Assembly: GCA_937891085.1 (NCBI GenBank)
Contig: CALAEY010000114.1
Location: forward strand, 1 to 28,035
Source: an uncultured Prevotellaceae bacterium
GTDB taxonomy: Bacteria; Bacteroidota; Bacteroidia; Bacteroidales; Bacteroidaceae
DNA length: 28,035 bases
Reading direction: 5' to 3'
The notes below the pieces were generated by a model that was not told where the DNA came from, searched no databases, and saw only the letters and a list, made by a program, of their open reading frames with translations. Below, in pieces: positions 15,810-23,871 of the stretch. Position numbers and translations under genes: made by a program. Positions within the stretch are counted from its first letter, which is position 1. Each line of letters begins with the position of its first letter.

Positions 15810-16862
15810 ATGATGGAATCACAGTTCAAGGAACCATTGTTGGGCAAGACATTGGAGGAGCTGCAGCAAATAGTGAAGCTGCTTGACATGCCTGCCTTCA
15901 CAGCCAAGCAGATAGCTTCCTGGCTCTATGTGAAGCGTGTACGCTCTCTGGATGAAATGACCAACCTCTCGTTGAAGAACCGTAGCTTGCTCAGCGAGTC
16001 GTATGAGGTGGGGGCTTCAGATCCTGTAGAGGCCATGCGCTCTGTAGATGGCACGGTGAAGTACCTCTATGCTGCCGGACCTGGGCACTATGTGGAGACA
16101 GTCTATATCCCTGATGAGGACAGGGCTACCCTCTGTGTGTCTTCTCAGGTGGGCTGTAAGATGAACTGCAAGTTCTGCATGACAGGCAAACAGGGATTCA
16201 AGGCGAGCCTTACGCCTGCACAGATCATCAACCAGATCAATTCCCTGCCAGAATATGAGAAGCTGACCAACATCGTCATGATGGGTATGGGGGAGCCGCT
16301 TGATAATATTGATGCCGTCTTGAAGGCACTTCAGATAATGACAGCCCCTTGGGGCTATGCCTGGAGTCCGAAGCGCATCACCCTGTCGTCTGTAGGACTG
16401 GCCAAGGGCCTGAAGCGTTTCTTGGATGAGTCCGACTGCCACCTGGCCATCAGCCTGCATTCGCCTATTCCTGCACAAAGACGCGAGCTGATGCCTGCAG
16501 AGAAAGCTTTCTCTATCCGTGACGCGGTGACCTTGCTGCGCGACTATGATTTCAGCAAGCAGCGTCGCCTGTCCTTTGAGTATATCCTCTTCAAGGGCGT
16601 CAACGATTCTGAACTGTATGCCAAGGAGATGCTGAAGTTGCTGCGTGGTTTGGATTGTCGCATCAACCTGATACGCTTCCATGCCATTCCTGGTGTAGAT
16701 TTAGAAGGCGTAAGCATGGAAGAGATGGTGCGTTTCCGTGATTATCTCACGTCGCACGGGCTTTTCTCAACCATCAGAGCCTCACGAGGCGAAGACATCT
16801 TTGCAGCCTGCGGAATGCTCTCAACGGCTAAGCAAGAGGGATTTAACGTAGATTTAACATAG
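15810..16862 (+). CDS. rlmN: 23S rRNA (adenine2503-C2) methyltransferase RlmN
   Basis: A radical-SAM enzyme that methylates C2 of A2503 in 23S rRNA (and A37 in some tRNAs). The 4Fe-4S motif CKMNCKFC gives Cys116, Cys120 and Cys123. MMGMGEPLDN (~157-166) is the family signature. The C-terminal Cys334 in AACGMLST is the residue that forms the methyl-carrying intermediate. Length 350 is normal. Two adjacent ATGs (15810, 15813) are possible starts. It lies between a strong terminator and the DUF4837 promoter, so it is probably transcribed alone. Confidence 0.95.
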   Translation: MMESQFKEPLLGKTLEELQQIVKLLDMPAFTAKQIASWLYVKRVRSLDEMTNLSLKNRSLLSESYEVGASDPVEAMRSVDGTVKYLYAAGPGHYVETVYIPDEDRATLCVSSQVGCKMNCKFCMTGKQGFKASLTPAQIINQINSLPEYEKLTNIVMMGMGEPLDNIDAVLKALQIMTAPWGYAWSPKRITLSSVGLAKGLKRFLDESDCHLAISLHSPIPAQRRELMPAEKAFSIRDAVTLLRDYDFSKQRRLSFEYILFKGVNDSELYAKEMLKLLRGLDCRINLIRFHAIPGVDLEGVSMEEMVRFRDYLTSHGLFSTIRASRGEDIFAACGMLSTAKQEGFNVDLT

Positions 16863-16866
16863 AACA

Positions 16867-16898
16867 TTTGGGGTTCGTGGCATTTCTTCGTAGATTTG
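16867..16898 (+). promoter_or_regulatory. Bacteroidetes-type promoter for the DUF4837-pdxA unit
   Basis: TTTG (16867-16870), 20-bp gap, TAGATTTG (16891-16898), an exact -7 match. Predicted start near 16905, 24 bp before the DUF4837 gene. It drives the run of closely spaced genes that follows. Confidence 0.75.
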
Positions 16899-16928
16899 TT
16901 GCACCTAATTATATAATATGTTGAGCTT

Positions 16929-17996
16929 ATGAAAAGATATGTATATTATTTCAGTATGATGTTGATGGTGTTGTTGGCAGTCTCTGCATGCAACCGCTCT
17001 AATAGTCGTCCTCGCAGGGGTGGTGTGAGCATCTTGACTCCTACCTCCAGCGGAAGTGCCTATGAGTTGCTTGTGGTGGTTGACGATGACCTCTGGGAAC
17101 GTCCTGCTGGTCGTGCTCTGTTCAACGTGCTCGATTCTGACGTACCAGGTCTTCCACAGCCAGAGCGCTCTTTCCGCATCATGCATACAGCCCCACGCAA
17201 CTATGATGCCACCATGAAGCTGGTGCGCAACATTATCGTGGTGGACATCAAGAATACCTACACGCAAGGCAAATTCCGCTACTCCAAGGATGTCTATTCC
17301 TATCCGCAGGCTATCCTGAACATCCAGGCACCTGACGAGGAGACCTTTGAGGAGTTCGTCAGCCAGAATAAACAACGAATCATCGATGTGTTCAACCATG
17401 CAGAGATGAACCGTCAGATTGATGTGCTGCGCTATGAGCACAGTGACTACATCGGCACTCAGGTAAAGAGTATGTTCGACTGCGATGTATGGGTGTCTGG
17501 AGAATTGCGCTCCACCAAGCAGGGAGAGGACTTCTTCTGGGCAGGTACCAATACCGCTACCAATGATCGTAACTACGTGATCTACTCATACCCCTATACA
17601 GACACCCGCACCTTCACCAAGGAATTCTTCGTGAACAAGCGTGACTCAGTGATGAAGGCCAATATCCCAGGAGCCAAGGAGAACAGCTACATGGCTACAG
17701 ACTCCCTGATGACCAACGTGACAGCCTACAACCTCAATGGAGAGTACGTCTTCGAGGCACGTGGACTCTGGCGCATGAAGGGCGACTTCATGGGTGGCCC
17801 ATACGTCTCTCAAGCCCGTGTAGATCAGGCCAACCAGCGTGTGATAGTAGAAGAAATATTCGTCTATGCCCCCGATAAGAACAAGCGAAACCTCGTGAAA
17901 GGCATGGAAGCCTCACTCTATACGCTTCGCTTGCCAAACAGCAAGGCTGAATCTGAAGAGATTCCTATCGGTATGGATGACGAAGGCTCTAACTAA
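16929..17996 (+). CDS. DUF4837 family lipoprotein
   Basis: 355 residues. The signal peptide ends in the lipobox LAVSAC (Cys21), so it is likely anchored in the membrane facing the periplasm or outward. The body matches what I recall of DUF4837, a family confined to Bacteroidetes and usually found between rlmN and pdxA. Recognisable stretches are YELLVVVDDDLWE, FNVLDSDVPGLPQPE and KRDSVMKANIPG. No catalytic motif is visible and the function is unknown. pdxA begins 12 bp after its stop, so the two are co-transcribed. Confidence 0.8.
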   Translation: MKRYVYYFSMMLMVLLAVSACNRSNSRPRRGGVSILTPTSSGSAYELLVVVDDDLWERPAGRALFNVLDSDVPGLPQPERSFRIMHTAPRNYDATMKLVRNIIVVDIKNTYTQGKFRYSKDVYSYPQAILNIQAPDEETFEEFVSQNKQRIIDVFNHAEMNRQIDVLRYEHSDYIGTQVKSMFDCDVWVSGELRSTKQGEDFFWAGTNTATNDRNYVIYSYPYTDTRTFTKEFFVNKRDSVMKANIPGAKENSYMATDSLMTNVTAYNLNGEYVFEARGLWRMKGDFMGGPYVSQARVDQANQRVIVEEIFVYAPDKNKRNLVKGMEASLYTLRLPNSKAESEEIPIGMDDEGSN

Positions 17997-18008
17997 ATAT
18001 AGTAAGAC

Positions 18009-19106
18009 ATGGAAGAAGATAAGATAAGAGTAGCTATTACTCAAGGAGATATAAATGGCGTGGGATACGAAGTCATTCTGAAGGCTTTCGACAATCCCAT
18101 GATGATGGACCTCTGCACCCCAGTGGTGTATGGTTCTCCGAAGGTGGCAGCCTATCATCGTAAGGCGATGGACCTGAACACCAACTTCACCATAGTGAAC
18201 TCTGCAGCTGATGCTGACAATGAGAAACTGAACGTGGTGAGTTGTACGGCTGATGAAGTAAAGGTGGACTTTGGCAAGGCCGATTCTGAGGCTGCCAAGG
18301 CCGCTTCTGACGCTCTGCAGAAGGTGGTGGAAGAATACCATGACCGTCTGATAGATGTACTGGTCACAGCCCCCGTCAATCATCAGACACTCAGTTCTGA
18401 TACATTCCCTTTCAGTACCCAGCACAACTATCTGGAGCAGGCCATTGGTGAGGGGAGCAAGTCGCTGGCCATCTATGTGAAAGATGATTTCCGCTTGGCC
18501 TCTGTGACAGCCAATATCCCTCTGCGTGAGGTTCCAGCTGCCTTGACACCAGAGCTGCTGAAGGAGCGTTTGGAAACCTTTGCTGCTTCACTGCGTACCG
18601 ACTTTGGCATAGATGCCCCTCGCATCGCTGTGCTCTCTCTGAATCCTCGCAAGGCAGATGCCTTTGGTACAGAGGAAGAAACCTGTATCTGTCCTGTCAT
18701 TAAGGAAGAAGCCAATCAAGGCATGCTTTGCTATGGACCTTTTGCTGTAGATGAATTCATGGGTAGGGAAGACTACCATCACTACGATGGCGTACTGGCC
18801 ATGTATCATGATCAGGGTCTGGCCGTGTTCAACACCCTCTCACAGGAAGAAGGTGTGGTCTATACCGCAGGCCTTCCTTTGGTGCGTACAGCGCCTGTCT
18901 ACGATGCTAAGTATGAGGTGGTGGGCAAAGGCATGATGGACGAGAATTCTTTCCGTCAGGCCATCTATCTGGCCCTTGACATCTACCGTCAGCGTGAGCG
19001 TGAGCGCGTGGCACATGCCAACCCCTTGCGTAAGCAGTATTACGACAAGCGTGACGACAGCGATAAGCTGAAGCAGATGAATACCAATACAGAAGACGAA
19101 CTATAA
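18009..19106 (+). CDS. pdxA: 4-hydroxythreonine-4-phosphate dehydrogenase (PdxA)
   Basis: Oxidises 4-phosphohydroxy-L-threonine in pyridoxal 5'-phosphate synthesis; cytoplasmic and metal-dependent. PdxA hallmarks are the N-terminal ITQGDINGVGYEVI, TAPVNHQTL in the middle, a QHNYLEQ histidine, and MYHDQGLAVF, which supplies metal-binding His and active-site residues. Length 365 fits the family, with a short charged C-terminal tail. The sigma-54 activator begins 12 bp later. Position after DUF4837 and before a sigma-54 activator is the usual Bacteroidales order. Confidence 0.94.
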   Translation: MEEDKIRVAITQGDINGVGYEVILKAFDNPMMMDLCTPVVYGSPKVAAYHRKAMDLNTNFTIVNSAADADNEKLNVVSCTADEVKVDFGKADSEAAKAASDALQKVVEEYHDRLIDVLVTAPVNHQTLSSDTFPFSTQHNYLEQAIGEGSKSLAIYVKDDFRLASVTANIPLREVPAALTPELLKERLETFAASLRTDFGIDAPRIAVLSLNPRKADAFGTEEETCICPVIKEEANQGMLCYGPFAVDEFMGREDYHHYDGVLAMYHDQGLAVFNTLSQEEGVVYTAGLPLVRTAPVYDAKYEVVGKGMMDENSFRQAIYLALDIYRQRERERVAHANPLRKQYYDKRDDSDKLKQMNTNTEDEL

Positions 19107-19118
19107 ACCTGAACCCGA

Positions 19119-20405
19119 ATGATTAGACCCGAAGTAATACAACAAGTCAAACTTCACTTTGGCATTATTGGCAACAATGAAGGACTGCTGCACGGCATTG
19201 ACGCTGCCTTGCAGGTGGCTCCTACCGATGCTTCTGTGCTGATAACGGGAGAGAGTGGCGTGGGAAAGGAGAGCTTTCCTAAGATCATCCACGCCTACAG
19301 CCCTCGTAAGCATGAGAGCTACATTGCCGTGAACTGCGGAGCCATTCCAGAAGGTACGATTGACTCTGAGCTTTTCGGGCATGTCAAAGGTGCCTTCACT
19401 GGCGCTATCGATGAGCGTAAGGGCTATTTTGGCGAAGCCAATGGTGGCACCATCTTCCTTGATGAGGTAGGAGAGCTTCCGCTGGCCACTCAGGCCCGCT
19501 TGCTGCGTGTGCTGGAGAGTGGTGAATATATTAAGGTGGGGTCTTCGAAGGTAGAGAAGACCAATGTACGCATTGTGGCAGCTACCAACCTGAACATGGC
19601 GCAGGCCATTGCCGATGGGCGTTTCCGCAGAGACTTGTTCTATCGTCTCAGTGTGGTGCCTATCATGCTGCCTCCTCTCCGTGAGCGTGGCAACGATGTG
19701 CTGCTGCTTTTCCGTAAGTTCGCTGCCGACTTTGCAGAGAAATACCGCATGCCTGCCATCCGCCTCACTGAAGACGGTAAGCAGTCTGTACTCAACTACT
19801 CATGGCCAGGCAATGTCCGTGAACTGAAGAATGTGGTTGAGCGCATTTCCATCCTCGAAGAAAACAGAGAGGTAGATGCCCAGATGCTGAGTCGTTACCT
19901 CAAGGAGCAGTCGCGTGAGCCTCAGTTGCCTGTGCTGGCAAGGGTAGGGGAGAAAGGTTTTGAGAATGAGCGTGAGTTCTTGATGCAGGCCTTGCTGGGT
20001 ATGCGTCAGGAGATTCAGGATCTGAAGAAGCAGATAGAAGACCTGCAGCAGAAACAGCAGCAGTTGCCTCTGCAGCAGACGCTTCCAGATCAGCCATCCA
20101 TGACGCTGATACATCCTACGCAGGCTGTCTCTGTGGCCAATCCACAGCTCTCTGGCTACATCACCCAGCGCACCGTCAAGGCTGTGGAGGTAGACGACGA
20201 TATACAAGACACCGAAGTGGTGGAAGAAGAGAATCTCTCCCTCTCCAATGCCCTGAAAGAGAAAATCATCAAGGCCCTGGATAAGCATCATGGTCGCAGA
20301 AAGAGCGCTGCTGCCGAACTGGGCATATCAGAACGTACGCTATATAGAAAAATCAAGGATTATGGCTTGGATAAAGGCAATCATAAGAACGACGCTGCTC
20401 TGTAG
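19119..20405 (+). CDS. Sigma-54-dependent transcriptional activator
   Basis: A 428-residue bacterial enhancer-binding protein. The AAA+ domain starts almost at the N-terminus: Walker A GESGVGKE (44-51), the sigma-54 contact loop GAFTGA (91-96), Walker B TIFLDEVGELP (111-121). A Gln-rich coiled linker (~300-345) is followed by a Fis-type helix-turn-helix at the C-terminus (RRKSAAAELGISERTLYRKI). There is no receiver, GAF or PAS domain in front, so control must come from another protein or from expression. The last 44 bp overlap the start of lptE in another frame. Its targets cannot be read from this window. Confidence 0.92.
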   Translation: MIRPEVIQQVKLHFGIIGNNEGLLHGIDAALQVAPTDASVLITGESGVGKESFPKIIHAYSPRKHESYIAVNCGAIPEGTIDSELFGHVKGAFTGAIDERKGYFGEANGGTIFLDEVGELPLATQARLLRVLESGEYIKVGSSKVEKTNVRIVAATNLNMAQAIADGRFRRDLFYRLSVVPIMLPPLRERGNDVLLLFRKFAADFAEKYRMPAIRLTEDGKQSVLNYSWPGNVRELKNVVERISILEENREVDAQMLSRYLKEQSREPQLPVLARVGEKGFENEREFLMQALLGMRQEIQDLKKQIEDLQQKQQQLPLQQTLPDQPSMTLIHPTQAVSVANPQLSGYITQRTVKAVEVDDDIQDTEVVEEENLSLSNALKEKIIKALDKHHGRRKSAAAELGISERTLYRKIKDYGLDKGNHKNDAAL

Positions 20406-20892
20406 TCTGCTCTTCACCATGGTCTCATGCACCGTGTCGGGCTTTGGACTTGCTCCTATCAGCTCCATCGACTATACCCGTGTGAAGACCATTCAGATAG
20501 ACGACTTCGCCAACCATGCAGAATATGTGTATGGCCCGCTGGCTTCTACTTTCAACGATAAGCTGAAGGACCTCTTTATCCAGCAGACCCGCTTGCAGTT
20601 GGTGAACACTGGTGGCGATTTGGTCATCGATGGTGAGATCACTGGCTATAATCAGTACAACGAGGCCATCGATGCCAGTGGCTATTCTTCTAAGGTGAAG
20701 CTCACCCTTACCATCAGCGTGAACTATCAGAACACCACCAACGAGGAAGAGAACTTCACCAACCGCACGTTCACGGCTTTCCAGACCTACGACTCATCCC
20801 GCTTGCTCACTGATGTGCAAGACGAGCTCATCACCATCTTGGTGAAGGACATTGCAGAACAGATCTATAACTCAACGGTAGCCAACTGGTAA
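20362..20892 (+). CDS. lptE: LPS assembly lipoprotein LptE
   Basis: 176 residues. It starts at ATG 20362, inside the sigma-54 activator gene (44-bp overlap); the frame is open further upstream but only this start gives a proper lipoprotein signal, ending in the lipobox FTMVSC (Cys23). The mature part resembles Bacteroidetes LptE/LptE-like proteins: an FGLAPISSIDYTRVKTIQID-like first strand, a helix with NDKLKDLFIQQTRL, then DLVIDGEITGY strands. In Gram-negatives LptE plugs the LptD barrel for LPS insertion at the outer membrane. Its stop overlaps the next start by one base. Confidence 0.85.
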   Translation: MAWIKAIIRTTLLCSLLFTMVSCTVSGFGLAPISSIDYTRVKTIQIDDFANHAEYVYGPLASTFNDKLKDLFIQQTRLQLVNTGGDLVIDGEITGYNQYNEAIDASGYSSKVKLTLTISVNYQNTTNEEENFTNRTFTAFQTYDSSRLLTDVQDELITILVKDIAEQIYNSTVANW

Positions 20893-21578
20893 TGATGACG
20901 CATGCAGACATAGTGGAATTGGTGGCACATCCAGAGCATCTCACTCAGGAGACGCTCTACGAGCTGCGTACGCTGGTGCCCCGCTATCCCTATTTCGAGA
21001 CCTTGCGCCTGCTCTACCTGCAGAACCTCTATCTGCTGCACGATGCCAGCTTCGGAGAAGAGCTGCGTAAGAATGCGCCCTACATCACAGACCGTCGTCG
21101 TCTTTTCCTGCATATAGAAGGTGAAACACCACTGATAGCTCCGCAGCTGACTGCGCCAGAGGTTAAAGACGAAGCCGTGCAGCCCGTAGAAGACCGCACC
21201 CTGACGCTCATCAACAGCTTCTTGCAGAGTCTGCCTGCACAGGAGGTCAGTCCTGTGCAGCAGTTGGACTACACTTCCGACTATGCCGCCTACCTATTGG
21301 CAGAAGAAACCCCACAGGAATCTACCTCTACTGCAGCCCCAGAACCCGTTGAGAACCCTGCAGAGCCAGCCACTCCGGATGCCGTTCCAGACGATTTAGA
21401 CGACAGTTATTTCACCGAAACACTGGCCAAAATCTACATCCGTCAGCAAAGATATGAGAAGGCACTTGAAATTATTAGGAAATTAAACTTGAAATATCCA
21501 AAAAAAAATGCTTACTTTGCAGACCAAATACGATTTTTAGAGAAACTTATTATTAACGATAAATCAAATAAATTATAA
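20892..21578 (+). CDS. Small TPR-like cytoplasmic protein
   Basis: 228 residues, no signal peptide or membrane helix. The N-terminal half is helical (LVPRYPYFETLRLLYLQNL), the middle (~115-170) is a Pro/Ala/Glu-rich low-complexity linker, and the C-terminal part has a TPR-like helix pair (ETLAKIYIRQQRYEKALEIIRKL). It starts in the stop codon of lptE (TAATG) and ends one base before secG, so it is tightly coupled to both. It is conserved at this place in Bacteroidales as I recall; function unknown. Confidence 0.72.
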   Translation: MMTHADIVELVAHPEHLTQETLYELRTLVPRYPYFETLRLLYLQNLYLLHDASFGEELRKNAPYITDRRRLFLHIEGETPLIAPQLTAPEVKDEAVQPVEDRTLTLINSFLQSLPAQEVSPVQQLDYTSDYAAYLLAEETPQESTSTAAPEPVENPAEPATPDAVPDDLDDSYFTETLAKIYIRQQRYEKALEIIRKLNLKYPKKNAYFADQIRFLEKLIINDKSNKL

Positions 21579-21579
21579 A

Positions 21580-21948
21580 ATGTATTTACTTTTAGTGATT
21601 TTAATGCTGATTGCATCTATTCTGATGTGTGGCATTGTATTGATTCAGAATTCCAAAGGTGGTGGTTTGGCATCAGGTTTTTCTTCCTCAAACGCCGTTC
21701 TGGGTGTACGTAAGACTACAGACTTCCTGGAGAAGGCCACTTGGACCCTGGCAGGTGTGATGGTAGTATGCAGCATCTTGTCTGCTTATGCCCTGACTTA
21801 TGGTGGTGGTTCTTCTCAAGACACTATCATGCAGCAGGCCGTAGAGCAGCAGAGCACCAACCCATACAACATGCCTGTTGGTACCACAGCACCTGCTGAG
21901 GCAGCTACGCCTGCCACTCCTGCAGATGCAGCTACTCCAGCCGAGTAA
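21580..21948 (+). CDS. secG: Preprotein translocase subunit SecG
   Basis: 122 residues with two membrane helices (~3-22 and ~52-72) and the SecG signature between them (VLIQNSKGGGLASGF, then SSNAVLGVRKTTDFLEK). It is the small partner of SecYE that speeds SecA-driven export. The C-terminus is an Ala/Pro/Thr-rich tail (~100-122), common in Bacteroidetes SecG. It is last in the envelope cluster and followed by a strong hairpin terminator. Confidence 0.93.
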   Translation: MYLLLVILMLIASILMCGIVLIQNSKGGGLASGFSSSNAVLGVRKTTDFLEKATWTLAGVMVVCSILSAYALTYGGGSSQDTIMQQAVEQQSTNPYNMPVGTTAPAEAATPATPADAATPAE

Positions 21949-21960
21949 TCAGACACTGAT

Positions 21961-22021
21961 ATTGGAGAGAGAGAAAAGTGGGGCATGCCTATGTTTTTTC
22001 ATAGGTATGCCTTACTTTTTT
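21961..22021 (+). terminator. Terminator after secG, copy 1 of a duplicated ~60-bp unit
   Basis: GGCATGCCTATG (21982-21993), loop of six T, CATAGGTATGCC (22000-22011), with one wobble pair, then TTACTTTTTT. It is preceded by a GAGAGA-rich lead. The whole unit recurs at 23619-23679 with one GA fewer. Bases 22022-22174, up to the next promoter element, show no other feature. Confidence 0.88.
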
Positions 22022-22174
22022 ATGATGTTTTTGATGTGTTCTCTTTTGTTTCCTTTTATATTACACAAAAAAATACCCTTTAAAAATAAGAGCGCATGAT
22101 CTATATGATATTTTGATGAATATTTTCTCGCAATTTTACACTACCAATACACATCATTATCGTTTGTTCTTAAC

Positions 22175-22182
22175 TACTTTTG
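22175..22182 (+). promoter_or_regulatory. -7 element upstream of the Cys-rich lipoprotein gene
   Basis: TACTTTTG matches TAnnTTTG exactly, 45 bp before the start codon. No convincing -33 is seen at 19-21 bp. Confidence 0.5.
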
Positions 22183-22227
22183 TATCCGAGAACGGAACTA
22201 TATTGTTTAATTTAAAACTTACAAAAG

Positions 22228-22824
22228 ATGAAAAAGTACATGTTATTATTTGCGCTTATGCTGATTGGTATTGGTGTAAGTAGTTGCTTAAACGATGCGA
22301 GTAATGATGCATCAGATGAAGCATTGAGCTTGGTAGCTCCCAATGGAGAAAAGATTGCTGAGTCAATAGATGAAGTCAGATGGGTAGCTAATGACATTAT
22401 CAAGGTTTCTTATGGGGAAGAAAAGCCATTTACCATTACAGGCATTGAATATTATCCTGCAGAGGATGGCTATATCACTCTTGTTAATTATGTAATGAGT
22501 GGAGGTGTATCTTCTAACTTTGTCATGTCAAATAGTGTAGGACTGATTACATCTACAAAAATGGATAAGCTATATGCAGTTAATTTTTCAGCGGAGGATA
22601 TCAGGCAAACAAAATTTGGGGATTACGATGCTGTTGTCTTTGGCTCTGATAGAGCTCAGACCAGATTAGATCCTGTCATTATAGGCAATACCATCTATTT
22701 TTGTGAATCTGCTAGTAATTGTGGGCCATGTATGGTTGAAGTTATCCCCAATGGAAATTATACTCAGGTAACATGCAGGGGCTGTGATGATTGCAAGCTT
22801 TCTTCTATGATTTTTAACAAATAA
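22228..22824 (+). CDS. Cys-rich lipoprotein, unknown function
   Basis: 198 residues with a signal peptide and lipobox (GVSSC, Cys20). The mature protein begins with an Asp/Asn/Ser-rich linker (LNDASNDASDEA), then a beta-rich domain with the stretch SLVAPNGEKIAESIDEVRW. The last ~45 residues hold six cysteines in two clusters, FCESASNCGPC and TCRGCDDCK, that could form disulfides or bind a metal. It has its own -7 element and terminator, so it is probably made from a single-gene transcript. It lies between two duplicated terminators together with a small regulator, which suggests a functional link (inference). I do not recognise a family. Confidence 0.7.
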   Translation: MKKYMLLFALMLIGIGVSSCLNDASNDASDEALSLVAPNGEKIAESIDEVRWVANDIIKVSYGEEKPFTITGIEYYPAEDGYITLVNYVMSGGVSSNFVMSNSVGLITSTKMDKLYAVNFSAEDIRQTKFGDYDAVVFGSDRAQTRLDPVIIGNTIYFCESASNCGPCMVEVIPNGNYTQVTCRGCDDCKLSSMIFNK

Positions 22825-22844
22825 TCTTTCTTTTAACTCTGTGA

Positions 22845-22873
22845 GGGTGTGCCAAAAAAGGCACATCCTTTTT
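22845..22873 (+). terminator. Terminator after the Cys-rich lipoprotein gene
   Basis: GGGTGTGCC (22845-22853), loop of six A, GGCACATCC (22860-22868), one wobble pair, then five T. Confidence 0.88.
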
Positions 22874-22892
22874 CTGACTTGAACTTTTTTGC

Positions 22893-22900
22893 TATTTTTG
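22893..22900 (+). promoter_or_regulatory. -7 element for the small HTH regulator
   Basis: TATTTTTG matches TAnnTTTG exactly, 27 bp before the chosen ATG. A start of transcription near 22907 excludes the TTG at 22889 as start codon. Confidence 0.5.
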
Positions 22901-22927
22901 CATTTGTATGACAAAAAGATTAAAGGA

Positions 22928-23617
22928 ATGGACGATATAATTCAAACCAACAAGGATACAATAATCCAGACTGCTTGGGGGCATATGAAGATAGTCAATT
23001 ATAAGCTTCAAGAAAATGGTGCTATTACTGGAGATTCCCTGTATGTGGTCACTATTGAGCAAGGACATTCTAACGACAGACAGATAGGGCTTTATAGTTA
23101 TGTTTCTTTCTTATTGTCGGCACTACTGTTGATGATGGTCGTATATATGTTTATAAAGAGCAAAAGGAGGGTCTCTGTTCTGAAGTCTCAGATTGAAACC
23201 ATCAAACAAGCTATGCAGGATCAAGCAGAGGAGAGAGACAATGAACGTAGAAAGATGTTTTCTATCTATATTACCAATACGCCTGTATATGAGAAAATAC
23301 AGTCATTGATAAAAGCGCACATAGACGATATCCCAACAGGTGAGCTGCTCCAAGAGGCTGCTTGGGAGGATCTTAAAAACGAAATGAATAAATTGGATGA
23401 CAATTTCTGTGTGAGACTTAAAAAAGATTTTACTCTTCTTAAGCCTGAGGATATTAAATACTGCTGCCTGTTTAAGCTTGGCTTAAAGGCCTCTGAAATT
23501 GCCTGCTTGATGGGAAGAACTCCAAATATGATCCATAAACGTCGCAAACTTATTTCTGAACGATTAGGCATCAGCAAGACATCTTTTACTCTAGAAGACT
23601 TCCTCCGCTCTTTTTAG
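22928..23617 (+). CDS. Membrane-anchored HTH regulator without TPR sensor
   Basis: 229 residues from ATG 22928 (AAAGGA just before it). The N-terminal ~54 residues have no signal peptide. One membrane helix spans ~55-76 and is followed by KSKRRVSVLK, whose positive charge places the C-terminus inside. A coiled coil (~80-112) leads to a DNA-binding domain with a LuxR/sigma-region-4-like helix-turn-helix (GLKASEIACLMGRTPNMI, then HKRRKLISERLGI). The layout matches the C-terminal half of the Bacteroidetes TPR-membrane-HTH regulators, such as the gene at 23872, but the large TPR sensor is absent, leaving a short N-out segment. It lies right after the Cys-rich lipoprotein gene. Confidence 0.75.
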   Translation: MDDIIQTNKDTIIQTAWGHMKIVNYKLQENGAITGDSLYVVTIEQGHSNDRQIGLYSYVSFLLSALLLMMVVYMFIKSKRRVSVLKSQIETIKQAMQDQAEERDNERRKMFSIYITNTPVYEKIQSLIKAHIDDIPTGELLQEAAWEDLKNEMNKLDDNFCVRLKKDFTLLKPEDIKYCCLFKLGLKASEIACLMGRTPNMIHKRRKLISERLGISKTSFTLEDFLRSF

Positions 23618-23618
23618 A

Positions 23619-23679
23619 ATTGGAGAGAGAAAAGTGGGGCATGCCTATGTTTTTTCATAGGTATGCCTTACTTTTTTTA
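23619..23679 (+). terminator. Terminator, copy 2 of the duplicated ~60-bp unit
   Basis: Same hairpin as after secG: GGCATGCCTATG (23638-23649), six T, CATAGGTATGCC (23656-23667), then TTACTTTTTTT. It begins two bases after the regulator stop codon. Bases 23680-23815 show nothing further that I can identify. Confidence 0.88.
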
Positions 23680-23815
23680 CCAAAACTAAGGCCTGTTTTC
23701 AGTAACGCTTTGTGTTTCTGCGGAAATATCCAGTGTTATAAGGTGTAATAGTGTAGTGTTTTTACGGTAATAGTGGACATTTCTGTGAAAAAACCTTGCA
23801 TTTCTTGAGTAAATA

Positions 23816-23846
23816 TTTGAAATCTCTCTGTAAAACTCTATTTTTG
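23816..23846 (+). promoter_or_regulatory. Bacteroidetes-type promoter for the TPR regulator
   Basis: TTTG (23816-23819), exactly 19 bp, TATTTTTG (23839-23846), both at consensus. Start codon 26 bp downstream. Confidence 0.78.
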
Positions 23847-23871
23847 TAACAAAGTTAGGCTTTGTGGAGAT

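Noticed and set aside
16017..16682. Long minus-strand frame inside rlmN
   Set aside because: Opposite a gene with complete radical-SAM motifs; no motif or promoter of its own.
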